Positions 38,722-47,320 of a stretch of DNA of 47,592 nt are shown one piece after another (within the stretch, counting starts at the first letter, position 1; each line of letters starts with the position of its first letter). Source of the stretch: an uncultured Duncaniella sp. (GTDB lineage: Bacteria; Bacteroidota; Bacteroidia; Bacteroidales; Muribaculaceae); assembly GCA_910588795.1 (NCBI GenBank), contig CAJURI010000012.1, positions 1 through 47,592 of the forward strand, written 5' to 3'. The notes under the pieces are model-generated. The model searched no databases. It saw nothing but the letters and a program-made list of their open reading frames with translations, and was not told where the DNA came from. Both the position numbers and the translations under genes were made by a program.

Positions 38722-38770
38722 TCAATCATTATATCATCATTCCTAATATCTATACCATACCATTTTTATC

Positions 38771-39721
38771 ATGAGAATTCTTGCATCTACAATAGTCACT
38801 TCATGTATCGCACTTGCCGTATGTTCATGCAGTCATAAAAATGTGGCAGGCGATGAGAGCGATGAACTGTATATGTTCACATCCTTTCACGAACCGGCCG
38901 ACGAAGGGCTTCGGTTCCTCTATAGCGAGGACGGCATACATTGGGACAGTATTGCCGGCACATGGCTTGCTCCCACGCTCGGTGACAGCATCATGAGAGA
39001 TCCGTCTATAGTTGTGGGTCCCGACAGTACATATCATCTTGTGTGGACAATAGCGTGGAAAGGTGACACCGGATTCGGTTATTCCAGTTCCAAGGATCTC
39101 ATGAACTGGAGTGAGCAGCGTCGCATACCTGCCATGGATTCTGTGGCGTCAACCCAGAATCTGTGGGCTCCCGAACTGTTCTATGATGATGTCAAGGGTC
39201 AGTATATGGTTGTGTATGCATCCTGTGTGCCTGATGCCGGATTCGATGTAGGCATAGAGGAGGAGAAGAACAATCACCGTCTTTACTATGTGACCACAAA
39301 GGATTTCAATACATTCTCCGATCCGAAGCTTTTTTATGATCCGGGATTCAGCTGTATAGATGCCACTCTTGTGAAGCGTGGCCCCGAGGATTACGTGATG
39401 GTGGTCAAGGACAACACACGTCCCAACCGCAATATCAAGGTCGCTTTCGCAAAGAATGCCGAAGGTCCTTACACCGAGGCCTCCGAGCCTTTCACCGAAT
39501 CATTCACCGAAGGGCCCTCTGTAGCGAAGGTCGGTGACGAGTATTATATATATTACGACACTTACAGGAAGTTTATCTATAGTGCCCACAAGACATCTGA
39601 TTTCAAGACATTCACCGATGTCACCGACAGTGTGAGCGTACCCTCGGGCCATAAGCACGGCACCATATTCCGTGCGCCGAGGAGTGTGGTCGAAAAACTT
39701 ATTGAAGCAAGAAAGAAATGA
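38771..39721 (+). CDS. GH43 family glycosidase, candidate alpha-L-arabinofuranosidase, lipoprotein
   Basis: A 316-residue five-bladed propeller of GH43. The lipoprotein signal ends at AVCSC (lipidated cysteine at 18 or 20). The catalytic trio is visible: base D77 in MRDPSI, the pKa-modulating D197 in SCIDATL, and acid E248 in TEGPSVAK. WAPELFYD (132-139) is the family's second-blade signature. The length is that of a single catalytic domain without an accessory module. In B. thetaiotaomicron the neighbour of the GH142/GH143 gene is the GH43 BT1021, thought to remove arabinofuranose decorations of RG-II. The stop overlaps the next start by four bases (ATGA, 39718-39721), implying coupled translation with that fusion enzyme. 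Beta-xylosidase or arabinanase activity cannot be excluded from sequence. Confidence 0.82.
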   Translation: MRILASTIVTSCIALAVCSCSHKNVAGDESDELYMFTSFHEPADEGLRFLYSEDGIHWDSIAGTWLAPTLGDSIMRDPSIVVGPDSTYHLVWTIAWKGDTGFGYSSSKDLMNWSEQRRIPAMDSVASTQNLWAPELFYDDVKGQYMVVYASCVPDAGFDVGIEEEKNNHRLYYVTTKDFNTFSDPKLFYDPGFSCIDATLVKRGPEDYVMVVKDNTRPNRNIKVAFAKNAEGPYTEASEPFTESFTEGPSVAKVGDEYYIYYDTYRKFIYSAHKTSDFKTFTDVTDSVSVPSGHKHGTIFRAPRSVVEKLIEARKK

Positions 39722-42700
39722 ACAATACATCGCGAATAATGATAATCGGTGCCGCGTTAGCTGCATCGGTGTTTGCCGGAGCGGAGGATCTGATACACTA
39801 CACCGGCGACAAGCTTTCCAATCCCAACCGTCATGACGGCGGCCTGTCACCTGTGGTGGGTGTGCACAATATCCAGACCATGCGCGCCAACCGCCGCTAT
39901 GACCTGTATCACCAGAATGAAAACGGCTGGACCTACAATCACCAGCCAATGATGGCATATTGGAACGGCAAGTTCTACATGCATTATCTGTCCAATCCTG
40001 TCGACGAGCATGTCGGTGCCGGGCGCACACTGCTGCAGACTTCCGATGACGGCTATAACTGGACCGCTCCAGAGGTGCTTTTCCCGGTGTATCCTGTGCC
40101 CGACGGATTCACCAAGGATGGTGTAGACGGTGTGGCAAAGAATCTTGATGCCGTGATGCATCAGCGTGTGGGATTCTATGTATCGAAGTCAGGACGTCTT
40201 CTTGCGATAGGCAACTATGGCATAGCACTTCATCCAAAAGATGATCCTAACGACGGTAACGGCATAGGACGTGTGGTGCGCGAGATACTGCCCGACGGTA
40301 CTTTCGGCCCCATATATTTCATATATTACAATCACGATTTCAACGAGAAGAACACCATTTATCCCAATTTCAGGAAGAGCAAGGACAAGGGATTCCGCGA
40401 GGCATGTCAGGAGATTCTTGACAATCCCCTTTACCGTATGCAGATGGTCGAGGAGGCTGACCGTAACGATCCGATGCTTCCGCTCAAGAATCCATATAAG
40501 GCGTTCTGCTGGTACACTCTTCCTAACGGAGACATAGCTTCTCTGTGGAAACACGCGCTCACCTCCGTCAGCAAGGATGGCGGCAACACATGGTATGAGC
40601 CTGTGAATCGTGCCAAGGGTTTTGTCAACAGCAATGCCAAGATATGGGGACAGAAGTTAAGTGACGGCACTTATGCCACAGTGTATAATCCCTCCGAATA
40701 CCGCTGGCCTCTCGGCATATCACTCAGTTCCGACGGGTTGAATTACACTACACTCAACCTCGTTCATGGCGAGGTTCCGCCGATACGTTATGCCGGCCAG
40801 TACAAGTCGTATGGACCGCAGTATGTGCGCGGCATACAGGAAGGCAACGGCACCCCCGAGGACGGTGACCTTTGGCTCACTTACAGTGTCGGGAAGGAGG
40901 ATATGTGGGTGGCACGTGTTCCTGTCCCTGTGCAGACTGTGGCAACGGCTCACGCCAACGATAATTTCGCCGATTTCGGCAAGCTTTCCGATCTGACAAT
41001 GTGGAATATATACTCACCTGTATGGGCTCCTGTCTCGCTGGAGAAAAAGGATGGGAACACATGGCTGACACTTGCTGACAAGGATCCGTTTGATGTGTCG
41101 AAGGTGGAGCGTAAGATACCCCCTACACGCGAGCTAAGCGTGGAGTTCGACATTGTTGCCGAGCAGAACGACCATGGCAACCTGCTCATAGAGTTTGTAG
41201 ATGACGAAGGCACGGCATGTGCGCGTCTTGATCTCACCCCTGACGGAGAGTTCCGCTCCAAGGGTGGCGCACGCTATGGCAAGATACTCAATTATGAGCC
41301 CGGCAAGCCTTATCATGTAAAGGTGGATCTGACTCTCGACAACCGCAACTCAACAGTGTATGTCAATGGTGAGAAGAAGGCTACACGCATGCTCTTCGCG
41401 CCAGTCAAGGCTGTGGAGCGTGTGGTGTTCCGCACCGGTGATCATTCTTCATTTCCAAATGTAGATACCGAGGCTGATTCCTATAATGACAATCCACGGG
41501 CCAACGACGTGGACAGGGAGGCTAAGTTCAGAATAGCCAATTTCAAGACATCTTCACGCGATGCCGATGCTTCTGCAGCTGTGCTAAGATACAACGACTA
41601 CGCCCCGTATGTCGACTATTTCAATAATATGGAGGATGAGAACATCGTCCAGGCGATACCCAACAGTGAATCTTCCGCATGGATGAAGGAGAATATCCCT
41701 CTGTTCGATTGTCCTGACAAGGATATGGAGGAGATGTATTATTACCGTTGGTGGACGCTCCGCAAGCATATCAAGAACACTCCTGTGGGATACGGAATGA
41801 CAGAATTTCTCGTTGACCGTAATTATGCTGACAAGTATAATCTCATAGCCTGTGCCATAGGCCATCATATCTATGAGAGCCGCTGGCTTCGTGACCAGAA
41901 GTATCTCGACGGCATAATCAACACATGGTATCACGGCAATGAAGGCAAGCCGATGAACAAGATGATGAAGTTCAGTTCGTGGAATCCTGATGCAGTCTAT
42001 GGCCGATATCTTGTCAACGGAGACTTGAAGAGACTTGAGAAGATGTATCCCGACTTAAAGGCTGAATATGCACGCTGGGAGGAGTCCAACCGCCTTCCGA
42101 GCGGTCTTTACTGGCAGCGCGATGTGGCTGATGGCATGGAGGAGAGCATAAGCGGAGGCCGCCGTACCCGTAATGCCCGTCCGTCGATCAACAGTTATAT
42201 GTATGGCAATGCCAAGGCACTGGCTGCAATAGCCGAAAAACTCGGTAAGAATGATGAAAAGGCCTATTATGAGGCAAAGGCAAAGGAGATGAAGGATCTT
42301 GTGCAGTCACGCCTGTGGAGCGATGAGCAGCAGTTCTTCGAGACAGAGCGCGGCGACACTATCTGCATGGCGCGGGAGGCCATAGGATATATACCCTGGT
42401 ACTTCAATCTTCCTGACTCCGGCAAGTATGATGCCGCATGGCTTCAGCTCAATGACGAGAAAGGTTTTTCGGCACCCTATGGGTTGACTACGGCTGAACG
42501 CCGTCATCCCGAGTTCCGTACCCGTGGAGTGGGCAAATGCGAGTGGGACGGTGCCATATGGCCTTTCGCTTCAGCTCAGACACTTACTGCTCTTGCCAAT
42601 TATCTCAACAGTGAGGAGAAGCCTGTGGTGAGTGACAGTACATATTTCGCCCAGATGAAGCTATATGAGGAGTCGCAGCATCATCGTGGCCGTCCCTATA

Positions 42701-43044
42701 TAGGCGAGTATCTCGATGAGGTTACCGGTTATTGGCTCAAGGGCGATCAGGAACGCAGCCGCTATTACAATCATTCCACATTCAACGACCTTGTCATAAC
42801 AGGTATCTGCGGACTGCGTCCTCAGGATGGCAATGACGTGGTGGTGAATCCGCTTCTGCCTGACGGTACATGGGATTGGTTCGCTCTTGACAATGTGCCT
42901 TACCATGGACATAATGTGACGATAATCTGGGACAAGGATGGCAGCCGTTACCATCATGGGAAGGGGCTGACAGTGATGGTCGACGGCAAGATAGCCGGCA
43001 ACCGTCCGGATCTCGGGAAACTTGTATGTAAGAATGTCCTATAA
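39718..43044 (+). CDS. GH143 DHA hydrolase fused to GH142 beta-L-arabinofuranosidase
   Basis: An 1108-residue bifunctional enzyme matching B. thetaiotaomicron BT1020 in length and layout. The signal peptide ends near residue 22. Residues about 25-405 form a propeller (GH143) with Asp-box-like TSDDGYNW (108) and SKDGGNTW (285). A lectin-like sandwich spans about 410-620. An alpha/alpha barrel (GH142) fills about 640-1108, with WQRDVADGMEESI near 800 and CEWDGAIWPFASAQT at 941. In RG-II chain D a beta-L-arabinofuranose sits on DHA (3-deoxy-lyxo-heptulosaric acid). The GH142 half removes the arabinose and the GH143 half then removes DHA from the backbone. Its first codon overlaps the GH43 stop. 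A later in-frame ATG (residue 8) is possible. I could not assign catalytic residues with confidence. Confidence 0.86.
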   Translation: MNNTSRIMIIGAALAASVFAGAEDLIHYTGDKLSNPNRHDGGLSPVVGVHNIQTMRANRRYDLYHQNENGWTYNHQPMMAYWNGKFYMHYLSNPVDEHVGAGRTLLQTSDDGYNWTAPEVLFPVYPVPDGFTKDGVDGVAKNLDAVMHQRVGFYVSKSGRLLAIGNYGIALHPKDDPNDGNGIGRVVREILPDGTFGPIYFIYYNHDFNEKNTIYPNFRKSKDKGFREACQEILDNPLYRMQMVEEADRNDPMLPLKNPYKAFCWYTLPNGDIASLWKHALTSVSKDGGNTWYEPVNRAKGFVNSNAKIWGQKLSDGTYATVYNPSEYRWPLGISLSSDGLNYTTLNLVHGEVPPIRYAGQYKSYGPQYVRGIQEGNGTPEDGDLWLTYSVGKEDMWVARVPVPVQTVATAHANDNFADFGKLSDLTMWNIYSPVWAPVSLEKKDGNTWLTLADKDPFDVSKVERKIPPTRELSVEFDIVAEQNDHGNLLIEFVDDEGTACARLDLTPDGEFRSKGGARYGKILNYEPGKPYHVKVDLTLDNRNSTVYVNGEKKATRMLFAPVKAVERVVFRTGDHSSFPNVDTEADSYNDNPRANDVDREAKFRIANFKTSSRDADASAAVLRYNDYAPYVDYFNNMEDENIVQAIPNSESSAWMKENIPLFDCPDKDMEEMYYYRWWTLRKHIKNTPVGYGMTEFLVDRNYADKYNLIACAIGHHIYESRWLRDQKYLDGIINTWYHGNEGKPMNKMMKFSSWNPDAVYGRYLVNGDLKRLEKMYPDLKAEYARWEESNRLPSGLYWQRDVADGMEESISGGRRTRNARPSINSYMYGNAKALAAIAEKLGKNDEKAYYEAKAKEMKDLVQSRLWSDEQQFFETERGDTICMAREAIGYIPWYFNLPDSGKYDAAWLQLNDEKGFSAPYGLTTAERRHPEFRTRGVGKCEWDGAIWPFASAQTLTALANYLNSEEKPVVSDSTYFAQMKLYEESQHHRGRPYIGEYLDEVTGYWLKGDQERSRYYNHSTFNDLVITGICGLRPQDGNDVVVNPLLPDGTWDWFALDNVPYHGHNVTIIWDKDGSRYHHGKGLTVMVDGKIAGNRPDLGKLVCKNVL

Positions 43045-43053
43045 TCCGGCGAT

Positions 43054-45810
43054 ATGAGACGTATTTTTGTCCTATTGTGTATTGTAGCGGCCGCGTTGTC
43101 CTCCAATGCGTTGGAAGTGACGCGTATGACAGTTGAGATGGCCGAAAATCCTCTTGCGCTCGAGGTTGCCGCACCCCGTTTCGGATGGCAGCTTGACGGA
43201 GATGCCGGAGCTATGCAGTCGGCCTACAGGATAGAGCTTTTCCATATTGACGGAAAGAAAGAGAACCGTGTGTGGGACAGTGGCAAAGTGCGCTCATCTC
43301 AAAGCCAGTTGGTGAGATATTCCGGACCGGCTCTTGCTCCTGCCGACAGATATTTCTGGCGTGTGAAGGTGTGGGATGCCGATGGCAAGGAATCCATGTG
43401 GAGCCCCCGTGCCGAATTCCGTATAGCTCCTGATGCCGCTTTCCTCTCGGGTTCATGGATCGGTGCTGTGGACTATGACAAGGCCGCGCTTCCCGAAGGC
43501 AGGAATTATCCTTACACCGAATGGAAGAAACCTGAGGTTAAGGCTAAATGGGAAAAGGTGGATTCCATGGCCAACAGGAGTATACTTCTGCGCCGTGAGT
43601 TTGATCTGCCCCGTAAGATAGCCGATGCCACGGTATATGTGTGCGGTCTCGGTCACTATGAGCTTTCCATAAATGGCAGGAAAGTGGGCGACGGGGAATT
43701 CACACCGCTGTGGAGCGATTATGAACATACGGTGTACTACAACACATATGATGTCACATCACTTGTCAGGAAAGGGGAGAATGCCATGGGGGTGCTCCTC
43801 GGCAATGGCTTCTACAATGTGGTGAGGGGTGACCGGTACAGCAAGCTTCAGATTGGTTTCGGTCCGGAGACTCTTTGGCTTAAGATGCTTGTGAGATACA
43901 CCGACGGGACATCGGAGATCATTTCGACCGATGCATCGTGGAAATATGACCTCAGTCCCATCACTTTCCATTCCATGTATGGTGGAGAGGACTATGATGC
44001 GCGTCTCGAACAGCCGGGCTGGAATCTGCCAGGGTTTGACGACAGCCGGTGGATGAACGCAGTGGTCCAGCGTGCCCCTAAGGGCAAACTCACGTCTCAG
44101 CTCGCGCCTCCGGTTAAGATTATGGAGCATTTCGGTATAAAGGACCGTCATAAGCTTACACGCGAGGAGGTGGAGAAGGCTTCTGTGTCCACCAAGCGTA
44201 CAGTGGATCCTTCAGCGATAATGCTCGATATGGGGCAGAATCTCGCCGGATTTCCGGAGATTTCTGTGAAGGGCCGTGCCGGACAGAAGGTGACAATGGT
44301 GGTATCGGAGAGCCTGACGGACGAACATGCCGCCAATCAGAAGCAGACCGGACGTCAGCACATCTATACCTACACTCTTAAGGGGGATGGAGTCGAGACC
44401 TGGCATCCGCGGTTCTCATACTACGGGTTCCGTTATATACAGCTTGAAGGTGCGGTCCTGACCGGTGAACCTAATCCTGATGATCTGCCTGTAGTAGAGG
44501 ATATAAGGTCATGTTTCATCTATAATTCTGCACCGGAGGTAAGTGAATTCGAGTGTTCGAGCCCTGTGCTCACTGCTGCTCACAGGCTCATACGCAATGC
44601 CGAGCGCAGCAACATGCAGTCGGTGTTCACCGATTGCCCTCACCGTGAGAAACTCGGTTGGCTGGAGCAGGTACACCTCAACGGACCGAGTCTCCTGTTC
44701 AATTACGATCTCACATCCTATCTCCCCAAAGTGATGCGCGATATCTCCGACAGTCAGCGTGCTGACGGTATGGTGCCGAGCATAGCTCCGCAGTACATCA
44801 TATTCCAGGGCCCGGGAATGGACGCTTTTGCCGAATCGCCCGAATGGGGTGCCACACTGCTTGTTGCTCCGTGGATGTACTATGAAGCATATGGAGACGA
44901 TTCCCTCATACGTAATTATTATCCGCAGATGAAAGCCTATGTCGATTATCTCGGCACACGTGCTGACGGCAATCTTATAGACTTCGGACTTGGAGACTGG
45001 TATGACTATGGTGATTTCCGTGCCGGATTTTCGCGCAATACGCCTGTAGGACTTGTGGCTTCGGCTCACTATTATATGGATCTCGGTTATATTGCAAGGG
45101 CTGCCCGTCTTATGGAAAACGAAGCGGATGCCGAGAAGTATTCACGGCTTGCCGCTCAAGTGCGGGAGGCTTTCAACCGGAAATATTTCAATGCTTCGAC
45201 ATGTGAATATGGTACAGGCAGCCAGACTTCAAATGCTCTTCCGCTTTTCCTCGGGATGGAGCCTGAAGGTACGCGTGATGCTGTGCTTGCCAATCTCGTA
45301 AAGGATATACGCGAGTATGGCGACCGCCTTACCACAGGCGATGTCGGCAACCGTTACCTGTTCCGGACTCTTGCCGACAATGGGCTTGACCCGCTCATGT
45401 ACAGGATGCACAATCATTATGAGGCTCCCGGTTACGGATTTCAGCTAAAATTCGGAGCCACCACTCTCACCGAGCAGTGGGATCCGCGGCAGGGTTCGTC
45501 ATGGAACCATTTTATGATGGGGCAGATAGATGAATGGCTTTTCAGGTCGCTTGCCGGTATACATGCCGATCCTGAGCGTCCGGGAATGCAGCATATGATA
45601 ATACGTCCGTCGGTGGTCGGTAACCTGAGCCATGTCAAGGGTAAGACCCGCACTCTTTACGGAGATGTGGTGGTGGAATGGACACGTAACCCTGACGGAA
45701 AGGTGAAATGCGATGTCACTATACCTGCCAATACTACAGCTGACGTGTATCTTCCCGGCGATGTTGCGCCACGCAGGATCATGTCAGGTCATCACACCAT
45801 ACATAACTAA
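43054..45810 (+). CDS. GH78 alpha-L-rhamnosidase
   Basis: A 918-residue secreted GH78 (signal peptide about 1-19, LSSNA/LEVT). After a fibronectin-like sandwich (FGWQLDGDAGAMQSAYRIE) come two beta domains, the alpha/alpha barrel and a C-terminal sandwich. The active-site run is D527 to E532 in DCPHREKLGWLEQ, with E532 the probable acid, then the base E807 in TTLTEQWD and H819 in SSWNHFMMG. This is the classical GH78 pattern and differs from the RD-type motifs in the other two GH78 proteins of the window (start 4073 and start 34813), so the three are distinct subtypes. Order relative to the GH143-GH142 gene fits BT1019, which I recall as an RG-II rhamnosidase of chain C. With the fusion at 34813 also present, two enzymes may compete for or split that role. 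Confidence 0.87.
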   Translation: MRRIFVLLCIVAAALSSNALEVTRMTVEMAENPLALEVAAPRFGWQLDGDAGAMQSAYRIELFHIDGKKENRVWDSGKVRSSQSQLVRYSGPALAPADRYFWRVKVWDADGKESMWSPRAEFRIAPDAAFLSGSWIGAVDYDKAALPEGRNYPYTEWKKPEVKAKWEKVDSMANRSILLRREFDLPRKIADATVYVCGLGHYELSINGRKVGDGEFTPLWSDYEHTVYYNTYDVTSLVRKGENAMGVLLGNGFYNVVRGDRYSKLQIGFGPETLWLKMLVRYTDGTSEIISTDASWKYDLSPITFHSMYGGEDYDARLEQPGWNLPGFDDSRWMNAVVQRAPKGKLTSQLAPPVKIMEHFGIKDRHKLTREEVEKASVSTKRTVDPSAIMLDMGQNLAGFPEISVKGRAGQKVTMVVSESLTDEHAANQKQTGRQHIYTYTLKGDGVETWHPRFSYYGFRYIQLEGAVLTGEPNPDDLPVVEDIRSCFIYNSAPEVSEFECSSPVLTAAHRLIRNAERSNMQSVFTDCPHREKLGWLEQVHLNGPSLLFNYDLTSYLPKVMRDISDSQRADGMVPSIAPQYIIFQGPGMDAFAESPEWGATLLVAPWMYYEAYGDDSLIRNYYPQMKAYVDYLGTRADGNLIDFGLGDWYDYGDFRAGFSRNTPVGLVASAHYYMDLGYIARAARLMENEADAEKYSRLAAQVREAFNRKYFNASTCEYGTGSQTSNALPLFLGMEPEGTRDAVLANLVKDIREYGDRLTTGDVGNRYLFRTLADNGLDPLMYRMHNHYEAPGYGFQLKFGATTLTEQWDPRQGSSWNHFMMGQIDEWLFRSLAGIHADPERPGMQHMIIRPSVVGNLSHVKGKTRTLYGDVVVEWTRNPDGKVKCDVTIPANTTADVYLPGDVAPRRIMSGHHTIHN

Positions 45811-45813
45811 GAA

Positions 45814-47163
45814 ATGAAACCTTTGACCATTGTCGCCGGAGCATTGATGCTTTCTGCTACGGCGTTTGCCCAAAACACTTTTGAAGGACACTATACGCGT
45901 CCGCTCGGGGATGTCCTCAATGACATATCGCAGCGTTTCGGTGTGCGCCTGAAATATAATGTCGACACAGTCGGACTCAAGCTTCAGTATGCCGATTCGC
46001 GCATACGTCCTTACTCGGTTGAGGAGTCTCTGACAAATGTTCTCAGCCCGTTTGACTTCAAGTTTGTCAAGCAGGATGCGCGGACCTATAAAATAAAGCC
46101 GTATGAGCAGGCACGGCGCACTGTGCCCGACGGAGAGAAGCTTCTTGCATATCTTTCCTCGCTCTATTCCGACAGGGCTTCGTGGGAGTCCAGGCGTGAC
46201 AGTGTGCGTAGTCAGGTGCGGGAGCTCCTTACCATTGACAGTGCTCTTGCCAAAAGAGTAGGAGGAGAACCTGTAATTTCAAAGCCGAGAAAATTTGACG
46301 GATATTCAGTTAGAAATTTCTATCTTGAGACCTATCCGGGGCTTTATGTGTGCGGCTCCATATATGAGCCGGCCGGTAAGGGGAAAAAGGGGAAACAGCA
46401 TCCGCTGATCATATGCCCTAACGGACATTTCGGCAACGGCCGTTACAATGAGGCGCAGCAGCAGCGTCTTGCAACTCTTGCGCGCATGGGTGCCATATGT
46501 GTCGACTATGACCTCTATGGATGGGGCGAGTCGGCTCTTCAGGTAGGAAGTGAGGCTCATCAGACTGCTGACGCACATGTGATACAGGCAATGAACGGCA
46601 TCTCTATTCTTGATTTCATGATGAAGCGTAAGGACGTCGATCCGACACGGGTGGGAGTCAATGGCGGTTCGGGCGGCGGCACTCAGACGGTGCTTCTGTC
46701 TCTTATCGATCCCCGCTACACAGCGTCTTGCCCGGTGGTGAGTCTGGCATCACATTTCGATGGAGGCTGCCCTTGTGAAAGCGGTATGCCCATACAGCGT
46801 GCCGGCGGTGGAACATGTAATGCCGAACTTGCGGCTGCTTTTGCTCCGCGTCCCATGTGTGTGGTGTCCGATGGCAAGGACTGGACCTCGGCTGTCCCCG
46901 TGCTCGAGTATCCATATCTTCAGCGGATATATGGCCTCTACGATGCTGCTGACAAGGTAAGCAACGTGCATCTTCCGTCAGAGGGGCACGATTTCGGTCC
47001 TAACAAACGTAATGCCGTCTACGATTTCTTCATCGATGTCTTCGGCCTTGACCGTTCCATGCTCGATGAATCCAAAGTTACTATAGAGCCGTTCGAGGCA
47101 ATGTACAGTTTTGGGCCGGACGGTTCACTAATGCCCGTAAATGCTATACGGTTCAAAAAATAG
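45814..47163 (+). CDS. Alpha/beta-hydrolase esterase with STN-like N-terminal domain, candidate pectin methylesterase
   Basis: A 449-residue secreted protein, signal peptide 1-19 (ATAFA/QNTF). Residues about 20-98 look like a secretin/TonB short N-terminal (STN) domain: FEGHYTRPLGDVLNDISQRF followed by a second beta-alpha-beta element. Residues about 150-430 form an alpha/beta hydrolase with the nucleophile elbow NGGSGGG (S286) and catalytic H392 in EGHDFG. Oxyanion-side glycines are likely in CPNGHFGNG. In the same relative position B. thetaiotaomicron has BT1017, reported as a pectin methylesterase essential for using RG-II-bearing pectin. Here too it ends the unit, three bases after the GH78 stop. 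Acetyl-xylan-type esterase is the main alternative. The terminator stem starts 33 bases downstream. Confidence 0.8.
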   Translation: MKPLTIVAGALMLSATAFAQNTFEGHYTRPLGDVLNDISQRFGVRLKYNVDTVGLKLQYADSRIRPYSVEESLTNVLSPFDFKFVKQDARTYKIKPYEQARRTVPDGEKLLAYLSSLYSDRASWESRRDSVRSQVRELLTIDSALAKRVGGEPVISKPRKFDGYSVRNFYLETYPGLYVCGSIYEPAGKGKKGKQHPLIICPNGHFGNGRYNEAQQQRLATLARMGAICVDYDLYGWGESALQVGSEAHQTADAHVIQAMNGISILDFMMKRKDVDPTRVGVNGGSGGGTQTVLLSLIDPRYTASCPVVSLASHFDGGCPCESGMPIQRAGGGTCNAELAAAFAPRPMCVVSDGKDWTSAVPVLEYPYLQRIYGLYDAADKVSNVHLPSEGHDFGPNKRNAVYDFFIDVFGLDRSMLDESKVTIEPFEAMYSFGPDGSLMPVNAIRFKK

Positions 47164-47195
47164 GGAAGTACAGGCGTAATATAGAACCCCATAAT

Positions 47196-47245
47196 CAAGA
47201 GGGCGGAATGTCGGTCTTTAAATCCACATTCCGCCCTCTTGGTTT
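47196..47245 (+). terminator. Strong intrinsic terminator of the second unit
   Basis: CAAGAGGGCGGAATGT (47196-47211) is perfectly complementary over 16 bases to ACATTCCGCCCTCTTG (47226-47241), with a 14-base loop and TTTT straight after. It follows the esterase stop and closes the second transcription unit. Because the stem is perfect it could also stop transcription arriving from the right. Confidence 0.88.
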
Positions 47246-47320
47246 TCATGTCGGGATATCTTATTAAACTTGTATCCGTAATGGGTGTTCTAATGATAGT
47301 ATAGGCAATAGAATTATTAT

